The notes beneath the pieces are model-generated. The model was not told where the DNA came from, searched no databases, and worked only from the letters and a program-made list of their open reading frames with translations. Of a DNA stretch of 64,000 nucleotides, positions 54,370 through 62,621 are shown piece after piece. The translations under genes and the position numbers were made by a program. The stretch is from assembly GCF_900167365.1 (NCBI RefSeq), contig NZ_FUXL01000012.1:62001-126000 (forward strand). The letters are read 5' to 3'. The DNA is from Consotaella salsifontis. GTDB lineage: Bacteria > Pseudomonadota > Alphaproteobacteria > Rhizobiales > Rhizobiaceae. Within the stretch, counting starts at the first letter, position 1; every line of letters starts with the position of its first letter.

Positions 54370-57083
54370 TCGACCGTACCGTCCGCACGATCAGCCAGCG
54401 CCTTTCTCTTCGCAAGCCGCAATCCGATTCATTGGAAATCCTCGCCGACGTTCTCAGCCGGGCGGAGTTGTCGAAGGGTTATGATGCCGAGGCCGCGCTC
54501 GCTGCGATCCGCGACACCTATCCGAGTGTCGAGGCGTTCGAGCATGATTTCCCGTCACTGTGCTTCGCGTTGGCGACCGGCGTCGGCAAGACGCGCCTGA
54601 TGGGCGCATTCATTTCCTACCTCTATCTCACCGGCAAGAGCCGCCATTTCTTCGTGCTCGCGCCGAACAAGACCATCTATGAGAAGCTGATTGCCGACTT
54701 CTCGCCGGAAAGCCCCAAATACGTCTTCAAGGGCATCGCCGAGTTTGCGGCCAACCCGCCGCTGATCGTCACTGGCGACAATTACGAAAGTGGCATCGGC
54801 GTCCGGTTCGATGGTGGTCGTTCGTCCGACCTGTTCGGTTCGGATGTTCACATCAACATCTTTAACGTCGACAAGATCAACAAGGAGGAGAGTCCGCGCG
54901 GCAAACCGCGCATGAAGCGGCTGCAGGAAACGATTGGCGAGAGCTATTACGCCTATCTTGCGCGCCTCGACGACCTTGTCCTGCTGATGGACGAGTCCCA
55001 TCGCTACCGCGCAAGCGCCGGCGCCAACGCCATCGACGGCTTGAAGCCGATCCTTGGTCTTGAATTGACGGCGACGCCGAAGACCGTGGGCTCGCGTTCC
55101 GTTCCCTTTCGCAACGTCATTTACAATTACACGCTCGGCCAAGCCATGGCAGACGGGTTCGTCAAGGAGCCCGCAGTCGCCACACGCAAGGATTTCGATC
55201 CGCGCTCGGTCGGCGAGCAGGAGCTTGAACAGATCAAACTCGAAGATGCCGTCCATCACCACGACCATGTGGCCGTCGAGCTGGATCGCTTCCACCGCAC
55301 AACTGGCGCACCGAAGGTAACGCCGTTCATTCTGATCGTCGCGGCGGATACGGCTGAGGCCAAGCGGCTGCGGGAATTTGTCGAGTCGGAGAAGTTCTTC
55401 AAAGGCCGCTTCAAAGGCAAGGTTGCCGAAGTTCACTCCAACCTGCGGGGCGAAGAAAGCGAAGACGCTATGCAGCGCCTTGTCGCGCTGGAGAAGGATG
55501 GCCGCACCGAGATCGTCATTCACGTCAACAAGCTCAAGGAAGGCTGGGACGTAACCAATCTCTATACCATTGTGCCGCTGCGGGCGTCGGCCTCCGAAAT
55601 CCTCACCGAGCAGACGCTTGGCCGCGGCTTGCGGCTTCCGTTCGGCAGGCGGGTGTCCAGGGGCGGCGATGACGAGTTTGCCGCCGTCGATCGCCTCACC
55701 ATTATCGCGCACGAACGCTTCGACGACATCATCGCCAAGGCGCGCGAGCCGGGCTCCATTGTGATGAGGAAGCTGGAGATCGGCGAAGGCGGGGATATTT
55801 CCGCCACCGGGAGCACGCTGGTCACGGCTCCGTCCGTCGCCGAAATGATCGTGACCGGGGCGCAGCCGGACATTCCCGGTTTTGCCGAGGCGGAGCGTCC
55901 CGCCTTTGCGTTCAAATCGCCGGAGGAAGGCAAGGCCGCCGAGGTCACGCTGGAAGTCATCAAGCGCTACGAGCGCAAGCTCGGCAGCGCAGAGGCGCTG
56001 CGGGAGAAGGCCGTCCAGCAGCAAATCGCCGACGAGGTGCGCGACCTTGTGCGCCCCATTCAGGGGACGCTTGAAGGCGTTGTCGAACAGCCGCGCATCG
56101 ATCAGATCGTGGAAACCGTCGCCGTCACCGTTGCCGACCGCACGATTTCAATTCCTCAGATCGTGGTCCTGCCCAAGAAGCAGGTGACTTTCACCTTCGA
56201 GGACTTCGACCTTGCTAACCTTGAATCGGTTAACATGCGCCCGATTGAGGACGGTATCATCATCGAAGACTTGCGCACCCAGGCGCGCACGTATCTTGCC
56301 CGCACGCTGGACGATCCGCGCGAAGCGCGGCCCGAGGACTACCTTGTCCGTTACCTGATCGAGCGCAACGAGATCGACTACGACGAACACGCCGCCTTGC
56401 TCTACAAGCTGGCGGGGCAGATGGTTGCGCGGATTAGATCGTATCTCGCGGACGACATCGAAGTTGAAAACGTGCTTCTGCGGCATGGACGCCAGCTCGC
56501 CGATTTCATCTTCGCGCAGTTGATGAATCATTATCGCGAGACGCCACTCGGCGAGGAGGACTATGAAGTCACCGTCACGCGCGGCTTCATGTTGCTTCAA
56601 GCGCAGCCGATGAATGTCCCGCAAGGGCAGCGTGTGCGCGACTTCAAACAGGCCGTTGCGCCGCTATCCGAGACGCGGAAACATGTCTTCGGGGGCTTCA
56701 AGAAATGCTGCTATCCACTTCAGAAGTTCGACACGGACCCCGAGCGGCGGCTTGCCGTCACCATCGACGGCGATGGCAATGTCGAGAAATGGCTCAAGCC
56801 GGGCCGTAATCAGTTTCGCATCGACTATCGCTCCGGTGAATCATACGAGCCTGACTTCGTGGTCGAAACGAAGACCAGGATGCTGATCTGCGAAGTGAAG
56901 GCCAGGAACGAGCTGGACGACGCGGACGTCAGCGCAAAAGCGGCAGCCGCCACGAAGTGGTGCACGACCGCCACGCAGCACGCGGGCGGTACCAAGCCGT
57001 GGATGTACCTGCTCATCCCCGACGATCAGATAACCGGCAGCGCGACGCTGGACGGCTTGGCCGCGAAGTTTGCTACGTCTTAG
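54366..57083 (+). CDS. Type III-like restriction endonuclease subunit (Res)
   Basis: 905-aa helicase-nuclease. Walker A is ATGVGKT (70-76), the DEAD-box variant is DESH (209-212) and motif III is TATP (about 235). The helicase C domain includes KEGWDVTNLYTIVPLR and EQTLGRGLRLP. Near the C-terminus P829-D830 and E843-V-K845 (EPDFVVETK ... CEVKAR) form a PD-(D/E)XK nuclease site. Start overlaps the mod stop by 4 bp. With the methyltransferase it makes a complete type III restriction pair; all expected catalytic residues are present. Confidence 0.93.
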   Translation: MIDRTVRTISQRLSLRKPQSDSLEILADVLSRAELSKGYDAEAALAAIRDTYPSVEAFEHDFPSLCFALATGVGKTRLMGAFISYLYLTGKSRHFFVLAPNKTIYEKLIADFSPESPKYVFKGIAEFAANPPLIVTGDNYESGIGVRFDGGRSSDLFGSDVHINIFNVDKINKEESPRGKPRMKRLQETIGESYYAYLARLDDLVLLMDESHRYRASAGANAIDGLKPILGLELTATPKTVGSRSVPFRNVIYNYTLGQAMADGFVKEPAVATRKDFDPRSVGEQELEQIKLEDAVHHHDHVAVELDRFHRTTGAPKVTPFILIVAADTAEAKRLREFVESEKFFKGRFKGKVAEVHSNLRGEESEDAMQRLVALEKDGRTEIVIHVNKLKEGWDVTNLYTIVPLRASASEILTEQTLGRGLRLPFGRRVSRGGDDEFAAVDRLTIIAHERFDDIIAKAREPGSIVMRKLEIGEGGDISATGSTLVTAPSVAEMIVTGAQPDIPGFAEAERPAFAFKSPEEGKAAEVTLEVIKRYERKLGSAEALREKAVQQQIADEVRDLVRPIQGTLEGVVEQPRIDQIVETVAVTVADRTISIPQIVVLPKKQVTFTFEDFDLANLESVNMRPIEDGIIIEDLRTQARTYLARTLDDPREARPEDYLVRYLIERNEIDYDEHAALLYKLAGQMVARIRSYLADDIEVENVLLRHGRQLADFIFAQLMNHYRETPLGEEDYEVTVTRGFMLLQAQPMNVPQGQRVRDFKQAVAPLSETRKHVFGGFKKCCYPLQKFDTDPERRLAVTIDGDGNVEKWLKPGRNQFRIDYRSGESYEPDFVVETKTRMLICEVKARNELDDADVSAKAAAATKWCTTATQHAGGTKPWMYLLIPDDQITGSATLDGLAAKFATS

Positions 57084-57096
57084 GGAACGCACGGAG

Positions 57097-58641
57097 ATGA
57101 CGACAGGGACTAGCCAGCGTACCGCACAGAGCAGCGCTTTCCTTGACGACCTGATCGAGAAGCGTCGTAAGCTTATCGATGCCCTCGATGCCAACAAAGG
57201 CGAGGTCAATCTCGACATCTTCGAGGATTTTTACCCGGATCGCGCTCATTTCGTTTATGAGCTTCTTCAGAATGCGGAAGATGCAGGCGCGACGCAGGTT
57301 ACGTTTACGCTCACACGGGACCGTCTTGTCTGCGAGCACGACGGACGCCGCACGTTCACCGAAGCCGATGTGTCGGCGATCACAGGCATCCACAACAGCA
57401 CGAAAGATAAAACTCAGGATCGGATCGGCAAATTCGGCGTCGGATTCAAATCCGTGTTTGTCTACACGCAGTCGCCAACTGTGCGCTCCGGTCAATTCTC
57501 CTTTCGGATCGTCGAACTGATACTTCCTGAGCCGGTTGCGCCCGATCCGTCGATTGGCAGCCGGACTCGCTTTGAATTTCCCTTCGATAATCCTGGCAAG
57601 CCGCCGAAAGAGGCCTACGCCGAGATAGCCGCAGGCCTCAATGATCTGGACGAAACTACCCTTTTGTTCCTGTCGAACCTTCAAGCGATCAAATGGCGGA
57701 TCGGCGATAGCGAATCCGGCGAAGTGTTCCGTCGGATGCACACGGAGTCGCACTTCGAGATCATCAAGCAAAGCGGAAACCGAACCACATCGAGTTCCCA
57801 CTTCCTGAAGTTCGATCAGGCCGTTCCCGGCCTCGGGACACACCGTGTTGCCGTCGCTTTCCCGCTGGACTTCCTGGCAGGGGTTCGCCAGTTCGATGGA
57901 AGCAAACCGTTATCAGAGCAAATGAGAATCGTCCCCGCGAAGCAGGGGCGTGTTGCCGTGTTCTTCATCGCTGCGAAGGAAACCTCCGGCCTGCTGTTTC
58001 ATCTTCACGGCCCGTTTGTCCCGGAGTTGAGTCGGGCTAGCATCAAGGAAACGAAAGCAAACGAGCCGTTGTTCGAGCAGCTCGCAATGCTCTGTGCGCA
58101 GTCGCTTCACAAGATCAGGGACCTTGGCCTGCTAACGCCTGAATTCCTCGCGATCCTGCCGAATCCGGAAGATCAGATACCGCCCCGTTACCAGCCGATC
58201 CGGAGCTCAATCATCGAGGAGATGAAATCTGCCAATTTGACACCGACCCACGAACGCGGACACGCGGCTGCCAAGCGCCTTATTCAGGCGAAGGCATCCC
58301 TGAAGAGCCTCCTGTCGAACGAGGATATTGAGTTCCTGGTAGAATACGAAGACGACCCGCCCCTATGGGCCATCGGCGTAACGCAGAAAAATAGCCGCAT
58401 CGATAATTTCCTCAGCGGTCTGGAAATTCAGGAATGGGGGATCGACGAGTTTCTCGGGGCGCTAGGCGAAGGAGCGAACACCGGTACGCGCTATATCAGA
58501 GTCGCCCCCTACGTCGTGAACGGGCCGGACCAGGATTTTATGTGGTGGCTGAAGCAGAAGCCGCCCGAGTGGCTCCAACAGTTCTATGCATTATTGCACG
58601 ACGAGACCGTGCAGTCCGCGTACACAGGCTTAGAAACCTGA
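57097..58641 (+). CDS. Sacsin-like GHKL ATPase, N-terminal part of a frameshifted gene
   Basis: 514 codons encoding the N-terminal half of a sacsin-type ATPase. The Bergerat fold is visible: HFVYELLQNAEDAGA (N box, 51-65) and RIGKFGVGFKSVF (109-121). The frame ends at a TGA at 58639-58641, but the same protein clearly continues in the -1 frame from about 58629 (ACTACTGGC-type junction: TGLRNLKIVRLSDGAFSV across the shift). A one-base deletion in or after the CAGGCTTAG at 58625-58633 would explain it. No slippery heptamer is evident, so this looks like a mutation or a sequencing error rather than programmed frameshifting. ATG at 57097, 13 bp after res. Confidence 0.82.
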   Translation: MTTGTSQRTAQSSAFLDDLIEKRRKLIDALDANKGEVNLDIFEDFYPDRAHFVYELLQNAEDAGATQVTFTLTRDRLVCEHDGRRTFTEADVSAITGIHNSTKDKTQDRIGKFGVGFKSVFVYTQSPTVRSGQFSFRIVELILPEPVAPDPSIGSRTRFEFPFDNPGKPPKEAYAEIAAGLNDLDETTLLFLSNLQAIKWRIGDSESGEVFRRMHTESHFEIIKQSGNRTTSSSHFLKFDQAVPGLGTHRVAVAFPLDFLAGVRQFDGSKPLSEQMRIVPAKQGRVAVFFIAAKETSGLLFHLHGPFVPELSRASIKETKANEPLFEQLAMLCAQSLHKIRDLGLLTPEFLAILPNPEDQIPPRYQPIRSSIIEEMKSANLTPTHERGHAAAKRLIQAKASLKSLLSNEDIEFLVEYEDDPPLWAIGVTQKNSRIDNFLSGLEIQEWGIDEFLGALGEGANTGTRYIRVAPYVVNGPDQDFMWWLKQKPPEWLQQFYALLHDETVQSAYTGLET

Positions 58642-58646
58642 AGATC

Positions 58647-60260
58647 GTGCGCCTATCCGACGGTGCTTTCAGCGTAGCCACGCAGTGCTTCTTCGCGAAC
58701 GATCACAATGGGGACGACATCTCCAAGGTGGATGCGCGCGTCTACACATCGGGCAGGGCAAAACCCCAACAGGAGAAGGCGAAGAGGTTTCTTTCCGACC
58801 TCGGCGTGCGCGAGTTGGGCGAGGCTGAAGAAATCGAACTCATCCTGCGAGCCCGCTACACGGAAGAGGCGGAAATACCGGATGACAAGACGTACCTCGA
58901 GGATTTGAAGCGCTTTGTCGCTCTTACAGAGCAGCAGCCGGAAACGGCCAAGCTGTTCGCATCCTATTACATCTTTCAAGGTGAGGACGCACGCTGGTAC
59001 AAACCGGGGGACATCTACCTCGATCAACCCTACAAGCAAACCGATCTCTCCGCTTACTACAGCAGATTCGGAGAGGACGCGGAATGCGCGCCGCTTCACG
59101 CGCGCTACAAGGATTGCGGCATTCCCACGAAACGGGTCAGGGCGTTTGCCGAGGCGGTAGGCGCCAGAGTGGAATTAAAGATCAAGAGAGGGGAGTGCCG
59201 GAACAATCCCCAATGGGCATACCTCAGGTCGGTTGGCGGCGAGCGGTATACCTCATCGCGCGACAACGACTACTTCATCCCGCATCTTCCAGAACTCCTG
59301 AGGACACCCTCGCTTGAACTTTCGCGTTTGGTATGGCGGACGATTACGTCGCTCGCATCGGACTCCGATTATTTGCAGGCAGTCTTCCGGCGCAATTATT
59401 CGGGGGGCACGCACTATGCCGACTCGCGTCTGGTGCACGAACTTCGGGCAGCCAGATGGGTCCCGCAAGGTAATGGCAAGTTTGTTCGCCCGGCAGAGGC
59501 ATCGAGCGAATTGTTGCCGGAGGGGTTCGCTTTCGATTTGGGCAATCCGGGTCTGAAGGCAATCCAATTCGGCGCTGAGGCAGACCGCCGATCAGCCCAG
59601 GAACAGTTGAAGGACAGCATAGCTAAGAAAGCAGGCTTTGCCGACGCAGGCGCGTTGGAGCGCGCGAAGCGCTTTGCTGCCTTGCCTCAGGAGGAGCAGG
59701 AAAGGTTTTTCGCAGAGCGCGAGAAGGCGGCGAAGGCGGCAATTCCAGACCGAAACCTGATTAATCCCCAGCGACACGCGCGGAATGTTGCTGAACAGGC
59801 GGCCGATGCCCCTGATAAGGAGAGTGAGATTCGCGGCCGGTCAGTATCCATCGGCCGCGAGGACGTGAAAATAGAGGCAGAGCAGTACTTGCGGCAGCAC
59901 TATCGCAATGCTGATGGCGATATGACGTGCCAGATATGCAAAGGTCCCTTGCCGTTTAAACTGGATGATGGAAGCGAATTCTTCGAAACAGTAGAATTCC
60001 TGCCAGGACTGAGGAAGCGTCACTTCCAGAACTATCTCGCGCTCTGCCCCAATCACTCGGCAATGTACCGCCATGCGAACGGATGCAAAGAAATCATCTG
60101 CGATATGGTCGAGGGCCTTACCGGGAATGAGCTTGAGGTCATTCTCGCGCAAAGAGACATGACAATCTATCTCAGCGCAGTTCATATCGTAGACATCAAA
60201 GCCGTTCTCGCGGCGGAGGCCAACCTTCCGGCAGAGGCCGAGGATCAGGATATGGAATGA
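58647..60260 (+). CDS. Sacsin-like ATPase, C-terminal part with zinc cluster
   Basis: Continuation of the preceding gene in the -1 frame; the first in-frame GTG is at 58647 but no independent ribosome site is seen. The middle is unassigned. The end has a treble-clef-like zinc cluster: CQIC, about 40 residues later RHFQNYLALCPNH, then YRHANG. This resembles HNH-type endings but lacks the usual His-His pair, so nuclease activity is uncertain. Similar ATPases with this cluster occur next to restriction genes. If the shift is real, the ATPase of this system is inactivated or made as two pieces; the intact protein would be about 1055 aa. Confidence 0.8.
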   Translation: MRLSDGAFSVATQCFFANDHNGDDISKVDARVYTSGRAKPQQEKAKRFLSDLGVRELGEAEEIELILRARYTEEAEIPDDKTYLEDLKRFVALTEQQPETAKLFASYYIFQGEDARWYKPGDIYLDQPYKQTDLSAYYSRFGEDAECAPLHARYKDCGIPTKRVRAFAEAVGARVELKIKRGECRNNPQWAYLRSVGGERYTSSRDNDYFIPHLPELLRTPSLELSRLVWRTITSLASDSDYLQAVFRRNYSGGTHYADSRLVHELRAARWVPQGNGKFVRPAEASSELLPEGFAFDLGNPGLKAIQFGAEADRRSAQEQLKDSIAKKAGFADAGALERAKRFAALPQEEQERFFAEREKAAKAAIPDRNLINPQRHARNVAEQAADAPDKESEIRGRSVSIGREDVKIEAEQYLRQHYRNADGDMTCQICKGPLPFKLDDGSEFFETVEFLPGLRKRHFQNYLALCPNHSAMYRHANGCKEIICDMVEGLTGNELEVILAQRDMTIYLSAVHIVDIKAVLAAEANLPAEAEDQDME

Positions 60261-60599
60261 CGGTCGATCTGGTTGTCCCCGAAAACCGGCCGTCGGCCAG
60301 TCGTTCGTGAAGTAGGCGCGACCATGCAGCTTTGAGGCGGGCTGTGTGCGATTGTGAGCTGAACAACGCAGCCAGGACTAAGGCGTAAGAGAATCCTGAA
60401 TGGAAGTCGCTCGCTCAAGGCGCGGGGGAATCCTTTTGGGCGCTCTATCTGGCGGTCGGCGCGGCGCATGTCGGCTTATTTGAGGGATAGACCTCTCCAT
60501 TACTTAAGCGAGTCCGTTCTTTATTGACAAGCGTTCCGGCTTCTCTCTGAATACCACAGGTAGAAGAGGTGCATTTTTAATCGCGCGATGGGGGGCGAC
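60261..60599 (+). other. Intergenic region before the TIGR04141 gene
   Basis: 339 bp with no supportable gene. Its right half holds the promoter listed at 60524-60553, showing that the next gene can be expressed apart from the helicase-restriction operon. No terminator hairpin is obvious after the ATPase gene. Confidence 0.5.
60524..60553 (+). promoter_or_regulatory. Sigma70-type promoter for the TIGR04141 gene
   Basis: -35 TTGACA (60524-60529) and -10 TGAATA (60548-60553) with an 18-bp spacer, in an AT-rich patch 47 bp before the start codon. The -35 is a full consensus match. Confidence 0.6.
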
Positions 60600-62270
60600 A
60601 TGGCAAAGAGCCGATCTTTTTCAATTTACCTTCTCAAGGAGGGGTACGGAGCAGACAATGCGCTACGCCAGGATCACGTCCTTGATGACGATATCGGCGC
60701 GCAGGGCCTGCCGGAAGGCGCAACGCTGTTTGTGCTCGACAGCGAACCGCGGCCGCCCTGGTGGAGGTCTTATTTTGGCATTGAGAAGAACCTGACCCAG
60801 GTGAACAAGGGCGCTCTTGTTTTCCTGCCGGTCGGTGAGCGATGTTTTGCGCTGTCTTTCGGTCATGTTGCCCATAGCCTGGTCGACTCCAGCTATGAGT
60901 ATGATTTCGGTCTGCGGGTGACACTGAACAGTCTCGACCCACATAAGCTCAAGAGCACCGACACCCTCGACCCCGGCGCAACCAAGCGCCGGAGGACCCA
61001 GCTTCCCATCGAGTCCGAGCTGACGCTGTTCGATTTCGACCGCGACAGCACGATCCTGCGCAGTCTGACCGGCAAGGTCCGTGACGAGCACAAGGAATTA
61101 TTCAGGCACGCTACAGGCAGCAGCAATTTACGCATTAGCACCGACATCGAGTCCGACGGCTTGGTGGAGTTGTGCGAGCAATTGCTTGGCCTTTACCAGA
61201 GCGAGCAGTACAAGACGGCGTTCCCTGAAATCCAGAATATCGTTCCGGTCAGCGATCCGGCGCAGATCGAGGCGCTGAACGGGCGACTCCTCGAAGCCTT
61301 CCGGGCGCGCAATCCCGACCTCAACATCACGGTTCCGGAGATCGTCAACTACAGTGACAATTTCTACGTCACCTTTTCCGGTGCAGGACGCGGCCTGGTT
61401 TATGACGATGTCTATATCGGCCGGTACTATGACTATCTTGATGAGCATGAAACCGATCTGCCCGCCATGGGAATCGAGGACCTGCGCCGCCACGCGCTGG
61501 TCCTGACCGACGAGGACGGGAACGCCCGCGACCGCTACAGCATTTTTAAGAGCCTCGTCTTCGACACGACGCTGGAAGGCGCGCAGGGCGAAACCTTCCA
61601 CCTTTCTGAGGGCCACTGGTATCGCATAGACGACGATTATATCGCGCGCCTTGTCGCCTATCTCGACCCGCTATGCGTGGACAGCGACCTACCGCCTTAC
61701 GATCATCCGAGCGAAGGCGAATACAATGAAGCCGCTGCTGCCGGTAATCCTGCCATTGCTTGTCTCGACAAGAAGAATATTAGCCCAGATGGCCAAAGCG
61801 CGGTGGAACCGTGCGATCTGTTGGCAGTTCGCGACGGCGTTGCTGCCTTCTACCATGTGAAGGTCTCGACCCTTTCGGCGCAGTTGAGCCATCTATTCAA
61901 CCAGGGCGTAAACGCCATCGAATTAATGCAGCTGGAACCGCAGGCGGTCGATAGGCTGGAAGCGCTTATCCGGGAGGCGCTTCCCGGCGCCGACGCGGAT
62001 ACCCTGATGGCGTTGATCCAGGACCGGAATTACCGCATCGTATTCGGCATTGTGACGCGCAAGGACCCGGCGGCGAGGTCGCTGAACCTGCCTTTGTTCT
62101 CCCGCATCAGCCTTATGCGCAGCATGAAGGCTCTGCGGCTTATGGATGTTCAGGGGAACGTGATTTTTATCGCAGACCAGGTTGCGGCAGCGGAAGGCCG
62201 AAAGAAGAAGCGGAAGAAGAAGGAGGCCGCCGCCGAGGCGCAGCCGGTCGTGGACGAGGCCGCAGAATAG
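60600..62270 (+). CDS. TIGR04141/DUF6119 family sporadically distributed protein
   Basis: 556-aa protein that begins AKSRSFSIYLLKEGYGADNAL, the typical opening of the TIGR04141 family. Further landmarks are LFVLDSEPRPPWWRSYFGI, GERCFALSFGHVAHSL and YEYDFGLRVTLNSLDP near the N-terminus, and CDLLAVRDGVAAFYHVKVSTLSAQLSHLFNQG in the C-terminal third, which has the D...K pattern of a PD-(D/E)XK-like fold. The tail is lysine- then glutamate-rich. The family is patchily distributed and found with defence genes; its action is unknown. ATG at 60600 follows GGGGGG by 5 bp. Confidence 0.85.
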   Translation: MAKSRSFSIYLLKEGYGADNALRQDHVLDDDIGAQGLPEGATLFVLDSEPRPPWWRSYFGIEKNLTQVNKGALVFLPVGERCFALSFGHVAHSLVDSSYEYDFGLRVTLNSLDPHKLKSTDTLDPGATKRRRTQLPIESELTLFDFDRDSTILRSLTGKVRDEHKELFRHATGSSNLRISTDIESDGLVELCEQLLGLYQSEQYKTAFPEIQNIVPVSDPAQIEALNGRLLEAFRARNPDLNITVPEIVNYSDNFYVTFSGAGRGLVYDDVYIGRYYDYLDEHETDLPAMGIEDLRRHALVLTDEDGNARDRYSIFKSLVFDTTLEGAQGETFHLSEGHWYRIDDDYIARLVAYLDPLCVDSDLPPYDHPSEGEYNEAAAAGNPAIACLDKKNISPDGQSAVEPCDLLAVRDGVAAFYHVKVSTLSAQLSHLFNQGVNAIELMQLEPQAVDRLEALIREALPGADADTLMALIQDRNYRIVFGIVTRKDPAARSLNLPLFSRISLMRSMKALRLMDVQGNVIFIADQVAAAEGRKKKRKKKEAAAEAQPVVDEAAE

Positions 62271-62422
62271 CCGTCCTGATAGATATCGAGAGCAGATCGT
62301 GGCGCACGGAGGTGTGTCACGTAAAGCATCCAAGACTCGCTGGCGTTGTGATGGGAGCGAACAGGAGACGTCCCCGCGCCAACGTATGATACGGCGATCA
62401 GGATGCCGGACTGGCTAGAGGC

Positions 62423-62543
62423 GGGCAAGGGCGGCCGGGCGGTATCCCCAACCTTCCGCGCGGATTCAGTTTCCCCGCATGCACACCGCAGGAATCCGCT
62501 TGTGCAGGCCGGGTGATCCCCCTCCACCCGGCCGCCCTTGCCC
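62423..62543. repeat. Perfect 17-bp inverted repeat with 87-bp insert
   Basis: GGGCAAGGGCGGCCGGG (62423-62439) is matched exactly by CCCGGCCGCCCTTGCCC (62527-62543). In RNA it would pair into a very stable stem enclosing an 87-nt domain. It lies 79 bp upstream of the ParB-like start codon. Confidence 0.8.
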
Positions 62544-62578
62544 TCTGCTACCCCGGTCTCGCCGACGGGCAGGGTTGC

Positions 62579-62594
62579 AGCGCAGCGCTGCGCT
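62579..62594. repeat. 16-bp perfect palindrome upstream of the ParB-like gene
   Basis: AGCGCAGCGCTGCGCT is fully self-complementary and ends 27 bp before the start codon. It could be a parS-like or autoregulatory site, or pair in the mRNA leader close to the ribosome site. Confidence 0.7.
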
Positions 62595-62621
62595 TCAACC
62601 CAAGCCCATAGGAGAAAGACC

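Larger units (their letters stand above)
62271..62621 (+). other. Structured leader region upstream of the ParB-like gene
   Basis: 351 bp without a gene, rising sharply in GC content after about 62400. It contains a perfect 17-bp inverted repeat with an 87-bp insert and a 16-bp palindrome just before parB, both listed separately. It may encode a structured 5' leader or a binding region for the ParB-like protein. Confidence 0.55.

Noticed and set aside
54555-56024. 489-codon minus-strand frame opposite the restriction subunit
   Set aside because: Shadow frame; the sense strand has intact helicase and nuclease motifs throughout.
58620-58645. Programmed -1 frameshift in the ATPase
   Set aside because: No X-XXY-YYZ slippery sequence and no obvious downstream stem; a simple indel or sequencing error explains it better.
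48741-60260. DISARM or BREX assignment of the defence operon
   Set aside because: The diagnostic genes (drmA/drmB with DUF1998, drmC; or brxL, pglZ, brxC) are not present; only the SNF2 helicase and a methyltransferase overlap in kind.
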